This document shows positions 1 through 7,664 of a DNA stretch of 10,078 nt, piece after piece. Position numbers and translations under genes: made by a program. The DNA comes from Vulcanimicrobiota bacterium (lineage in GTDB: Bacteria > Vulcanimicrobiota > Vulcanimicrobiia > Vulcanimicrobiales > Vulcanimicrobiaceae), in assembly GCA_003167055.1 (NCBI GenBank), contig PMUE01000114.1, positions 1 to 10,078 on the forward strand, in the 5' to 3' direction. The notes under the pieces are model-generated. The model did no database searches. It worked only from the letters and a program-made list of their open reading frames with translations, and was not told the DNA's origin. Position 1 is the stretch's first letter. Every line of letters begins with the position of its first letter.

Positions 1-1508
1 CCGAGATGACGAAAGCGGCGCTGGAATCGCTCGAGTGGTTCGTCAACGTCGATAGTTACGACAACGAAACGGTGTCCTTCTGGCGGCGTGAAGGCGCGAA
101 TCCCTCGAACATCGCTACCGAAGTGTTCTTCCTCCCTGCGGCAACGGTGCTCGAGAAAGAGGGCACGATGACCCAGACCAGCCGCATGCTGCAAGGGCAC
201 GACAAGGCCGTCGAACCTGCCGGCGAATCGAAGAGCGACGCTTGGTACTTCAATTGGTTTGCCAAACGGCTCAAAGCATTGTATGCCGATTCCACCGAGT
301 CCAAGGATCGTCCGATCCTCGACATGACCTGGAATTACGAACATGACGATCCGCACGAACGCGAGCGAGGCGAGCCTTCCGTACTCAAAGTCTTGCAAGA
401 GATCAACGGCTACTATACCGCGACCGGTGAGCAAGTCGTAGCCTTCGCCGATCTGAAGGACGACGGTTCAACCGCCAGCGGCGGCTGGATTTACACCGGC
501 GTCTGTCCCGACAAGCACACCAATCATGCGCGCAGCCGTGATGCGAGCGGCCCGTACACGGCGCCCAATTGGGGCTGGGCGTGGCCGGCAAACCGGCGTA
601 CACTCTACAATCGCGCGTCGGCCGATCCCGCCGGCAATCCGTGGAGCGAGCGCAAGAAATATGTTTGGTGGGACGCGCAAGCAAAGAAGTGGACGGGCGT
701 TGACGTCCCGGATTTCCCAGCGACCAAAGCGCCGGACACGCCGGCCAATCCCGACGGCCTCGGCATGGATTTTCATTCCGGTGCGGATCCGTTCATCATG
801 ATGCTTGATGGGGTCGCGCAAATCTTCGTGCCCGGCGGCGCCCTCAAGGATGCGCCGATTCCCGCCCACTATGAGCCGCAACAATCGGTCGTGGAGAATG
901 CGCTCTACAAACAGCAGAGCAGCCCGGTATTCGGTCGCTACGACCGCGATGACAACCGATATAACAAGCCCATCGACGAGAACTATCCCCATGTGCTGAC
1001 GACGTACCGGATCACCGAAATGTCCGGCATCATGACGCGCTACGTACCGTGGCTGGCCGAATTGCAACCGTCGGCGTTTTGCGAGATCGATCCCGAACTC
1101 GCAGTGAGCAAGGGCATCAAGAGCGGCGATTGGGTGACGCTTTCGACCGCGGTGGGCGAGATGGAAGCGCGTGCGCTGGTGAGCGGACGGATGCGTCCGC
1201 TGCGTTTGGGCAAGGGCAAACGCGTGCATCAGATCGGCGTTCCCTACAACTACGGCAGCATGGTCGCGCTGGCACGCGGCGATTCGGTCGGCTCGCTCAT
1301 TCCGATCTCGCTCGACCCCAATGTCTCGATCCACGAATCGAAAACGCTGACGTGCAACATTCGCCCGGGACGGCGAGCTGCGTACCACGAGGGCCCTGCC
1401 GACGAGCCCGTACCCCCTGACGAACGCAATCCGCTCGGGCAACCTCTGGGCCGCTGGGCCGCCGCCAGCTCCGGGTCCGGGTACGGCCAGGAGGGTCAAA
1501 AGAAATAA
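1..1508 (+). CDS. fdhA: Formate dehydrogenase, catalytic molybdopterin subunit (C-terminal half, 5' truncated)
   Basis: This is the C-terminal ~500 residues of the large subunit that oxidises formate to CO2 at a Mo- or W-bis-pterin centre. The reading frame is open through the left edge (first whole codon GAG at 3-5), so the ATG at 6 is internal; full-length homologues have about 1000 residues. Counting that ATG as residue 1, the protein follows E. coli FdnG closely: a SLEWFVNVD stretch (8-16), TEVFFLPA (38-45), SWNY-like TWNYEH (108-113), DDGSTAS then WIYTG (152-165), GWAWPANRR (190-198) and YNRASAD (201-207). A molybdopterin-dinucleotide-binding C-terminal domain spans about 330-455. After it comes a Pro/Gly-rich tail of about 45 residues that FdnG lacks. 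The N-terminal Fe-S cluster, the Sec/Cys active-site residue and any Tat signal lie outside the window. The stop overlaps the next start (TAATG). Assignment to the FdnG/FdoG type is strong; Mo versus W cannot be told. Confidence 0.93.
   Translation, partial: EMTKAALESLEWFVNVDSYDNETVSFWRREGANPSNIATEVFFLPAATVLEKEGTMTQTSRMLQGHDKAVEPAGESKSDAWYFNWFAKRLKALYADSTESKDRPILDMTWNYEHDDPHERERGEPSVLKVLQEINGYYTATGEQVVAFADLKDDGSTASGGWIYTGVCPDKHTNHARSRDASGPYTAPNWGWAWPANRRTLYNRASADPAGNPWSERKKYVWWDAQAKKWTGVDVPDFPATKAPDTPANPDGLGMDFHSGADPFIMMLDGVAQIFVPGGALKDAPIPAHYEPQQSVVENALYKQQSSPVFGRYDRDDNRYNKPIDENYPHVLTTYRITEMSGIMTRYVPWLAELQPSAFCEIDPELAVSKGIKSGDWVTLSTAVGEMEARALVSGRMRPLRLGKGKRVHQIGVPYNYGSMVALARGDSVGSLIPISLDPNVSIHESKTLTCNIRPGRRAAYHEGPADEPVPPDERNPLGQPLGRWAAASSGSGYGQEGQKK
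1489..1495 (+). promoter_or_regulatory. Ribosome binding site of the Fe-S subunit gene
   Basis: AGGAGGG lies inside the last codons of the catalytic subunit, 12 bases before the ATG at 1508. It is the strongest Shine-Dalgarno match I see in the window. It supports the start at 1508, which is shared with the TAA of the upstream gene. The spacing is a little longer than optimal. Confidence 0.6.
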
Positions 1509-2356
1509 TGGCTACTGGGTTTTTTACTGATACCACCTTGTGCATCGGGTGCAAGGCGTGCGAAGTTGCCTGCAAGCAGTGGAATGAGTTGCCCTCGGAC
1601 GGGTTCACGTTCACCGGCGACTCATACGACAACACGAGCGAACTCTCGGGCACGACGTGGCGTCACGTGGCCTTCATCGAGCAGATGTCGGTTGACGAAG
1701 GCGGCCTGCACGATCGCTGGCTGATGAGCAGCGACGTGTGCAAGCATTGCACCAATGCCGGCTGCATGGAAGCCTGCCCGACCGGTGCAATCATTCGCAA
1801 CGAATTCGAAGCGGTCTTCATCCAACCCGATGTCTGCAACGGCTGCGGCTACTGCGTGACCTCGTGTCCGTTCGGGGTGGTCGACTTGATCGAGAAGTTC
1901 GATCCCAACGGTCTGCACTATAATCTCGCTTCGCTCAACGAAGCGCGGCTCGACGAAGACAAGACCGCGCTGCAAGGCCACGGCGGTGTCGCCGGCAAGT
2001 GCACGCTCTGCTACGACCGGCAAAAGATTGGTTTCGAGCCGGCCTGCGCGAAAGCGTGCCCGACTGAGTCGATTCAGTTCGGCGACGTCGACGTGCTGCG
2101 CGAACGCGCGCGCAAGCGTGTGGAAACGTTGACGGGACGCGGCGTGAGCGGCGCGCAGCTCTATGGCGTCGACGACGTCGGCGGCGGCGTCGGGCCGCTC
2201 CACGCTTTCTTTCTATTGACCGATCGGCCCGAGACGTACAACCTTCCCGCGCAGCCGGTGCTTCCGTCAACCCGTCAGCCGGCGGGATATGGGTCGGCAG
2301 CCCTCGCCGCGCTGGGCCTCGCGATCGCCGGATGGATGATCTTCCGTCGTGCATGA
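1508..2356 (+). CDS. fdhB: Formate dehydrogenase iron-sulfur (beta) subunit with C-terminal membrane anchor
   Basis: This 282-residue electron-transfer subunit passes electrons from the pterin subunit to the membrane subunit. Sixteen Cys fall in four groups, enough for four [4Fe-4S] clusters: C12/15/18/22, C78/81/86/90, C110/113/116/120 and C165/168/180/184. This is the FdnH/HybA/DmsB ferredoxin-like layout. Residues ~261-279 form one hydrophobic helix (AALAALGLAIAGWMIF) and the protein ends at once with RRA, as in the anchored FdnH class. FdnH is about 294 residues, so the length fits. By the positive-inside rule the tail should be cytoplasmic and the Fe-S domain on the outer face (inference). 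It starts on the TAATG junction with the catalytic subunit, behind a good ribosome binding site, and is followed after 6 bases by the NrfD-type gene. Fe-S subunits of related molybdoenzymes share this fold, but the neighbours settle it as formate dehydrogenase. Confidence 0.93.
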   Translation: MATGFFTDTTLCIGCKACEVACKQWNELPSDGFTFTGDSYDNTSELSGTTWRHVAFIEQMSVDEGGLHDRWLMSSDVCKHCTNAGCMEACPTGAIIRNEFEAVFIQPDVCNGCGYCVTSCPFGVVDLIEKFDPNGLHYNLASLNEARLDEDKTALQGHGGVAGKCTLCYDRQKIGFEPACAKACPTESIQFGDVDVLRERARKRVETLTGRGVSGAQLYGVDDVGGGVGPLHAFFLLTDRPETYNLPAQPVLPSTRQPAGYGSAALAALGLAIAGWMIFRRA

Positions 2357-2362
2357 TCTGCA

Positions 2363-3328
2363 ATGAGTGATCTTCTCGAACCGCCCGGCCGCGAAGAAAC
2401 GACGCCGGTCCCGACCTACTACGAGCGCCCGCTGCTCAAGATGCCGCATTGGGACAGCTGGAATGTTGTCACGTATCTCTTTCTCGGCGGCGTGATGGGC
2501 GGACTCGGCGTGATCGGCGTGTTGACGAATCCCAAACGCGAGAGCGACCGCAAGCTCAAGCGCACCCTCGCGGTGACCTCACTCGTGCTTGCCGCGGCCA
2601 ACCCCGCGGTGTTGGTCACGCACCTTGGGCGTCCCGAGCGCTTCTTGCACATGCTCCGTATCGTCAAGATCAAGTCTCCCATGTCGATGGGCGTGTGGGG
2701 GCTCGTGCTTTACTCCGGTGCCGCAAGTATGAATGTGATGCGCGCACTTGCGCTCCATGGCGTGCTTCCGCGCTGGATGCGCTTCCTGGCGCCGAGCTTC
2801 TTCGCGCCGGTGCAGGCGCTCTTCGGTGCGTTTATCATGGGCTATACCGGTGTGTTGATCTCGGCGACCGCGAATCCGCTGTGGAGTTCGGGCAAACGCC
2901 ACATCCCCGTCGCGTTCGTGTGCTCGAGCATGAGCTCCGCATGCGCGCTCTCGAGCCTGTTGAGCACGCTCGAAGGCAACACCGAGGTCACGCACAAGTT
3001 GGAACGCCTCGAGATGCTCGCGAGTACGGCCGAGCTCTTGGCGCTCATGAGTTTCGAGCGGCACGCCGGCAAATACGGTAAGGCGCTGTTTTCCGGCGCT
3101 CCGGGAGTGCGGCTGCGTACCTACACGACGCGGAACGGTATTCTGTTTCCGCTCGCGCTCAATCTGTTGGGCGCGATCGTTCCGCTCCCGAAACCGGTGG
3201 ATGCGGTGCGCACCGTTATTGCGTCGGTGTTCACGCTCGTCGGTGGCTACCTGCTGCGCGATACCGTGGTCCGCGCCGGCAGAGTATCGGTGCAGGACCC
3301 GAGCGTAGCCTTCGTTCAGCCACAATGA
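2363..3328 (+). CDS. nrfD: NrfD/PsrC-family membrane subunit, probable quinone-reactive anchor of formate dehydrogenase
   Basis: This 321-residue integral membrane protein has about eight hydrophobic segments, roughly at 34-56, 68-88, 107-130, 141-170, 180-201, 214-231, 258-275 and 282-299. The HLGRPERF motif (87-94) after segment 2 matches the conserved (D/H)LGRP signature of NrfD/PsrC proteins. The glycine-rich first helix (LGGVMGGLGVIGVL) is also typical. NrfD-family proteins exchange electrons with quinones without haem. Here it takes the place of the di-haem cytochrome b FdnI of E. coli, and no row of paired helix histidines for haem is evident. It lies 6 bases after the Fe-S subunit gene, and its TGA overlaps the fdhD ATG. 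No clear Shine-Dalgarno precedes ATG 2363, so translational coupling is likely. Family assignment is firm; the role as quinone reductase partner is inferred from family and operon. Confidence 0.88.
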   Translation: MSDLLEPPGREETTPVPTYYERPLLKMPHWDSWNVVTYLFLGGVMGGLGVIGVLTNPKRESDRKLKRTLAVTSLVLAAANPAVLVTHLGRPERFLHMLRIVKIKSPMSMGVWGLVLYSGAASMNVMRALALHGVLPRWMRFLAPSFFAPVQALFGAFIMGYTGVLISATANPLWSSGKRHIPVAFVCSSMSSACALSSLLSTLEGNTEVTHKLERLEMLASTAELLALMSFERHAGKYGKALFSGAPGVRLRTYTTRNGILFPLALNLLGAIVPLPKPVDAVRTVIASVFTLVGGYLLRDTVVRAGRVSVQDPSVAFVQPQ

Positions 3329-4182
3329 TCGACGACGGGATCGAGCGCGAGGCGCGTCCGGGCCGCATGGTCGAAACGTCGATCGTGCGGTACGACGGGT
3401 CAAAGGTGTCGCGTACATTTGATAACGTCGCCACCGAAGAGCCCTTGGAATTGCGACTCGTCGCCGGCGCCACGATGCACACGCTCGCCGTGACGATGCG
3501 TACGCCTGGAAACGATTTCGAACTTGCGGCGGGATTCGTCTCGAGCGAGCGGATCGTGCAATCCGGCGCCGAGATCGTCGCAGTCAGCTATTGCATCGAT
3601 CCCACGATCGACGCCGAGCAGCGCTACAACATCGTCAACGTCGAGTTAGCCGGCGCCGCGCTTCCGGATTTGACGCGCTTCGAGCGGCACTTCACGATGA
3701 ACAGTTCGTGCGGCGTCTGCGGCCGCGCAAATCTCGAAGCGCTGACGGAGCTGGGTGTCGAGCCAGTGCAGGACGATATCCGCGTGCCGATCGCACGGAT
3801 CTATAGTTTGCCCGAGCGAATGCGTGAGGCGCAGCGCATCTTCGCGACGACCGGCGGTTTGCACGCCGCCGCGCTCTTCGATCCGCGCGGTGAAACGATC
3901 GCCGTGCGCGAGGACATTGGGCGTCACAATGCCGTCGACAAGCTCGCCGGTTGGGCACTGCTCGAAGGCCGGTCGCTGAGCGGATCGATCCTCTTTGTCA
4001 GCGGACGGGCGAGTTACGAGATTTTGCAGAAGGCTGCGGTGGCGCGCATTCCAATCGTCTGCGCCGTTTCTGCGCCGAGCAGTCTCGCCGTCGATCTCGC
4101 GCGAGCGTTCAATATCACACTGGCGGGATTCGTTCGCGGCGAACGCGCCAATATCTACAGCGCGACCGAACGGATTAACTGA
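3325..4182 (+). CDS. fdhD: FdhD, sulfurtransferase required for formate dehydrogenase activation
   Basis: This 285-residue cytoplasmic protein belongs to the FdhD/NarQ family. In E. coli, FdhD passes sulfur from IscS to the pterin cofactor of formate dehydrogenase, giving the sulfido ligand needed for activity. The key loop NSSCGVCGR has C129 and C132, the conserved CxxC pair. Other family blocks are TGGLHAA (176-182), REDIGRHNAVDK (195-206) and SGRASYEI (226-233). Length matches the family (E. coli 277). The ATG at 3325 overlaps the upstream TGA (ATGA). A second in-frame ATG at 3367 would remove 14 residues, and the poor ribosome binding sites do not decide between them. Being last in the structural operon fits a dedicated maturation factor. 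Its 3' end overlaps the convergent kinase gene by 8 bases. Confidence 0.95.
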   Translation: MIDDGIEREARPGRMVETSIVRYDGSKVSRTFDNVATEEPLELRLVAGATMHTLAVTMRTPGNDFELAAGFVSSERIVQSGAEIVAVSYCIDPTIDAEQRYNIVNVELAGAALPDLTRFERHFTMNSSCGVCGRANLEALTELGVEPVQDDIRVPIARIYSLPERMREAQRIFATTGGLHAAALFDPRGETIAVREDIGRHNAVDKLAGWALLEGRSLSGSILFVSGRASYEILQKAAVARIPIVCAVSAPSSLAVDLARAFNITLAGFVRGERANIYSATERIN

Positions 4183-6862
4183 GGAGGCGTTCTAGCGCTG
4201 CAACGACGTCGCCGATGACGGCCGGACGTATCAGGGTGGCCGCGGCGCCAAGGCGCGGCGAACCCGGGCCGATCGCGATGAGCGGCACATTGTGTTCGCG
4301 GCTGAATGTGCGGAACTGCACCGCTGCCTGGTTGGAGAGCGCTTCCGGCGCGGCAAGTACGACCGCGTCGAACGGTTGCGAATCGGCGGTCGCAAGCGCG
4401 TCGTTGATCGTCGCGGCGATCAGGACGCGGTACCCCGCCTCCTGCAAGCCGTAGGCGAGGAACGAGCGGTCGCGATCCTGATCCAGCAACAGCACAGTTC
4501 GCTGTGCGAACCGCCGATCGGCACGACGAGGAAGCACGACGGTAAAGGTACTCCCTCGACCCTCTTCACTTTCGACGGCAATCGTACCGCCGTGCAACTG
4601 GACGAGTTGCTTGGTGAGAAATAGCCCAAAGCCGGTGCCGGAAATGCGCATCTTGCGCGCATTGGATGCACGCGTAAAGCGATCGAAGACGCGGGATAGC
4701 TCACCGGCCGGAATGCCGATGCCGTAGTCGCGCAGGATGACCGTGACGTTGTCGGCGCCGCCGACGATGCGCACAACCGGATCGGGGCCTTGCGGCGTAT
4801 ACTTGATCGCGTTGTCGATGAGATTGGCAAAGACTTGCCGCAGGCGATCCTGATCGCCGGTAACGTGCGCGTCGCCCTCGACGCTCACCTCGACGTCGCG
4901 GCGATCCTTTTGCTGCGCGGCGATCGATCCGACCAACTCCCCTAGATCCGTTTCCGAGAGCTGCAGCGTGACTTCGTTGCGCTCCAGGCGCGAGAGCGTG
5001 AGCGTGTCGGTCGCGAGCTCGGAGAGCTGCATCGCCGACCCTTTGATCGTTTCGAGAAAATCGCGTTGTTCCTCATTGACTTCACCGACCTCGCTGGTGA
5101 GATCGGCGAAGCCGACAATCGAGGTCAGCGGCCCGCGGAAGTCGTGTGCCAGCATTGTAATGAGATCACTCTTGGTCTGATTGAGCTCGAGCACCGCGCT
5201 GCGACGTTCCTCGACCTCGTTGTAAAGCGAAACGTTGCGAACGGCGACCGCGAAGTATTCGGCAATCAAATCGAAGACGAAGAGGTCGGTACTGCGTAAC
5301 GTGCGGCCGACGCGTGCGTGCACCTCCAGCACGTACGCTGCATCGCCGAAGCGTCCGGCATACACGATCGCTCGGGGTTCGTTGTCGTCCACGATGCGGA
5401 CGCGCTGCCGCACGGCCTTGTCGGCGAGCGGATCAGCGGTAGCCGCGCTCCAGTCCACGACGTCGAGCGCGTCGACGGCAACCGACGAGCCGCTTTCGGA
5501 AACCGCGAGGAGGCGAGCGTCGGCGCCGAGCAACTGCGCGACCGCTTCGCGGACGGTGGTCACCAGCATCGTTGCATCGAGCGTGGTAAAAAGCCGTCGC
5601 GCCGTGCGCGTAAGTGCGAGCAGGCGATCGTGCTCCTCGGCGAGCGCGCTCGTTCGCTCGACCTCGCCGGTGATGTCACGCTCGGTCGAAATCCAATGCG
5701 TGACGACCCCGTCGGCATTGCGAACCGGGTGCAGCGAGACCTGATTCCAATAGGTTGAGCCGTCCTTTCGATAACTCGCAATCTCCGCTTTCGCGGGCGT
5801 ACCTTGCTCGAGGGCATCACGAACCGCGCGCATGCCCTCGTCGTCAGGCATCCCTTGCCGGAAGAACGCGAGGCTGCGTCCAATCGCTTCCTCGCGCGTG
5901 TACGTTGTTTGCCGTGTGAACGCGTCGTTGGCGTAAGAAAGCGTCAACTCACCGTCGGCGCCGACGGAATAGACCAGTATCACGTCGCCCGCTACGTTCA
6001 TCGCGTTGAGCAAGAGCGCGATCTCGCGTTCCTGCGCGCGCCGCTGCGTCATATCGAACGCGATGGCATGAATGCGCTCGAGGCCAACCTCGGTCGTGAC
6101 ATCGACGCGAATTTCAACCGGATAACTCGTGCCGTCGCGGCGACACAACTCGGCTTCCCGAACGATCACCTCCCCACGGCGCCCGCGAGTCAACACGTCG
6201 CGCAACACGGCCTGCGTCATTGCCGGGATGATGTCGTAGATCGGCATGCCGACCAGTTCTTTGCTCGAATATCCGAGCCGCTCGCGGGCTCCGCGCGAAG
6301 CAAAGAAGATCGCCTGATCGTCGGCACGGATCATAAAGACATCGGCGCCCGCGGTCTCCAGCAGCGAGAGCATGCGCCGGCGCGTCTCGAACACATCCAT
6401 CAGCGCGCCGGCGAGCGCGCTGAGCTCACGTAACTGCAACTCGGTCAGCGTGCGCGGACGGCTATCGAGCACGCACAGCGTACCGAGGATAAAGCCCTGC
6501 GGCGTTACCAGCGGAACGCCGGCGAAGAAGCGTACCTGCGACGGGCCGGTGACGAGCACGCTGCGCTGGAAGCGAGCATCGGTACTCGCATCCTCGACGA
6601 GCAGCTGCGCGCCCGACGTAACGACGTGGGCCGAGAACGACATCTCGCGCGGGATCTCGCGCACATCGAAGCCCTTGGACGACTTGAACCACACACGCGT
6701 CTCGTCCACCAGCGAGATCGCCGCCATCGGCGAGTCTGCGATCTCACAGGCTAACTCCGTAAAGGCGATGTACGTTGCGCCTTCGGTCGCGTCGAGAACT
6801 TGGTATGCGGCCAGCGCATCCAGGCGCGCGGCTTCATGCGACGAGCGCGTAGCGGCACGCAC
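4175..6862 (-). CDS. Soluble hybrid sensor histidine kinase (GAF-PAS-PAS-GAF-HisKA-HATPase-pseudoreceiver)
   Basis: This 895-residue protein has no membrane segment, so it should sense a cytoplasmic signal. Domains in order: GAF (~12-160, of the RLxAL...LVDExRxWFKSxxG type); PAS (~165-275, ending IAFDMTQRR); PAS of LOV-like type (~282-400, with KDGSTYWNQVSLHPV and STERDIT); a weaker GAF-like domain (~412-545); and a short helical linker. HisKA follows with phospho-acceptor H573 in LAHDFRGPL. The HATPase domain has its N box at N680/N684 (NLIDNAIKY), G1 at DYGIGIP (712-718) and G2 at GTGFGL (742-747), so the kinase looks active. A C-terminal receiver-like domain (~788-895) keeps the acidic pair D794/D796 but has no Asp at the phosphorylation site (VVLAAPE, near A837), and RP replaces the usual KP. 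The start is GTG, one base after the hydrolase stop, with no good Shine-Dalgarno, which suggests coupling. No response regulator is adjacent. The signal is unknown. Confidence 0.9.
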   Translation of the reverse strand: MRAATRSSHEAARLDALAAYQVLDATEGATYIAFTELACEIADSPMAAISLVDETRVWFKSSKGFDVREIPREMSFSAHVVTSGAQLLVEDASTDARFQRSVLVTGPSQVRFFAGVPLVTPQGFILGTLCVLDSRPRTLTELQLRELSALAGALMDVFETRRRMLSLLETAGADVFMIRADDQAIFFASRGARERLGYSSKELVGMPIYDIIPAMTQAVLRDVLTRGRRGEVIVREAELCRRDGTSYPVEIRVDVTTEVGLERIHAIAFDMTQRRAQEREIALLLNAMNVAGDVILVYSVGADGELTLSYANDAFTRQTTYTREEAIGRSLAFFRQGMPDDEGMRAVRDALEQGTPAKAEIASYRKDGSTYWNQVSLHPVRNADGVVTHWISTERDITGEVERTSALAEEHDRLLALTRTARRLFTTLDATMLVTTVREAVAQLLGADARLLAVSESGSSVAVDALDVVDWSAATADPLADKAVRQRVRIVDDNEPRAIVYAGRFGDAAYVLEVHARVGRTLRSTDLFVFDLIAEYFAVAVRNVSLYNEVEERRSAVLELNQTKSDLITMLAHDFRGPLTSIVGFADLTSEVGEVNEEQRDFLETIKGSAMQLSELATDTLTLSRLERNEVTLQLSETDLGELVGSIAAQQKDRRDVEVSVEGDAHVTGDQDRLRQVFANLIDNAIKYTPQGPDPVVRIVGGADNVTVILRDYGIGIPAGELSRVFDRFTRASNARKMRISGTGFGLFLTKQLVQLHGGTIAVESEEGRGSTFTVVLPRRADRRFAQRTVLLLDQDRDRSFLAYGLQEAGYRVLIAATINDALATADSQPFDAVVLAAPEALSNQAAVQFRTFSREHNVPLIAIGPGSPRLGAAATLIRPAVIGDVVAALERLLS

Positions 6863-6863
6863 C

Positions 6864-7664
6864 TCAGCGCACCGCAGCTTTCACGAGAAAGCCTTCCAGC
6901 AGTTCGTCGAATGCAGCCGGATTGTCGGCATTGGCAATGTGCCCGGCACGCGGAATCAGCTCCAGTTCCGCGCCCGCAATGCCGCCGGCAATCTCGCGTG
7001 AGAGCGCCGGCGGCGCGATGACGTCGTTTTCACCTGCACATACCAGCACGGGCACATCGATCGTCGCGAGCATGGCGCGGTAGTCACCGGTCCACGTCGC
7101 TTCGGTCGCTGCAAGATACGACACGACGCTCTTGCTCGACATTTGATCGAGCGTTTCGCGTAAGCGATCCTCCGGCATCGCACCCAAGCGCGACGCGCGC
7201 TCACGCGCAAAGACGGCCATCGTTCCGGCGGCGCGCACGGCGCTGCAAATACCGTCAGCATAGGTGCGAGCGTCGGGATAGGCGGCGAAGCTGCCGAGAA
7301 TCACCATCGCTTCGATGCGCTCGGGCGCGCGTTCCCATAACTCAAACGCGACCACGCCGCCCAAACTGCAGCCGACGATGGTGGTGCGACGAATGCCGAA
7401 TGCATCGAGCGCGGCGAGCACATCGGCAGCATACCCGGCGCGGGTAATCGTGTGCGGATCCGGTTCAGGCTTCGGCACACCGTTGCCCCGCAATTCGACG
7501 GCAAGCGCGCGATACTGGGCAGAGAAACGCTCGAGTTGGCGGTCCCAAATCGCAGCCGTTGAGCCGACGCCGTGCACGAAGACGAGCGCCGGGCCACCGG
7601 CTCCGGCATAGCGCACCGCGGACGCAACGCCGTCCGGCGCGTGCACCGCCATCGTCTCGATCAT
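6864..7664 (-). CDS. Alpha/beta-hydrolase fold protein, substrate unknown
   Basis: This 266-residue protein is a complete small alpha/beta hydrolase. The oxyanion region is FVHGVGS (29-35) and the nucleophile elbow is GCSLGG with Ser100. The likely acid is Asp214 in GENDVIAP and the base is His242 in RAGHIAN, so the catalytic triad is intact. A cap region lies at ~130-195. The usual DxRGxG strand-loop reads ELRGNG (58-62), with Glu for Asp. The pattern resembles 3-oxoadipate enol-lactonase (PcaD)-like and general esterase members, but this fold covers many reactions and no pathway genes are nearby, so no substrate is named. The ATG at 7664 overlaps the PolX TGA (ATGA), with GAGG six bases upstream. 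The kinase GTG follows after one base. There is no signal peptide, so it is cytoplasmic. Confidence 0.9.
   Translation of the reverse strand: MIETMAVHAPDGVASAVRYAGAGGPALVFVHGVGSTAAIWDRQLERFSAQYRALAVELRGNGVPKPEPDPHTITRAGYAADVLAALDAFGIRRTTIVGCSLGGVVAFELWERAPERIEAMVILGSFAAYPDARTYADGICSAVRAAGTMAVFARERASRLGAMPEDRLRETLDQMSSKSVVSYLAATEATWTGDYRAMLATIDVPVLVCAGENDVIAPPALSREIAGGIAGAELELIPRAGHIANADNPAAFDELLEGFLVKAAVR

Noticed and set aside
468..1499. A long open frame (343 codons) on the minus strand
   Set aside because: It lies fully antisense to the catalytic subunit, which has clear homology. The translation is Arg/His/Ala-rich with no motif, as expected for a shadow frame in GC-rich DNA.
2579..3418. 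A 279-codon open frame on the minus strand opposite the NrfD-type gene
   Set aside because: Low-complexity Arg/His/Glu composition, no recognisable domain, and it covers a well-supported membrane protein gene.
5660..6020. Calling the kinase a blue-light photoreceptor
   Set aside because: The LOV-like domain lacks the cysteine needed for the flavin adduct.
5804..7001. Two plus-strand open frames of 209 codons each, opposite the kinase
   Set aside because: They overlap each other and run antisense to GAF and PAS domains that are clearly coding. No motifs or credible starts.
6864..7664. Naming the hydrolase as 3-oxoadipate enol-lactonase (pcaD)
   Set aside because: The fold and triad fit, but no other protocatechuate or beta-ketoadipate pathway gene is in view and this fold is too broad for a specific name.
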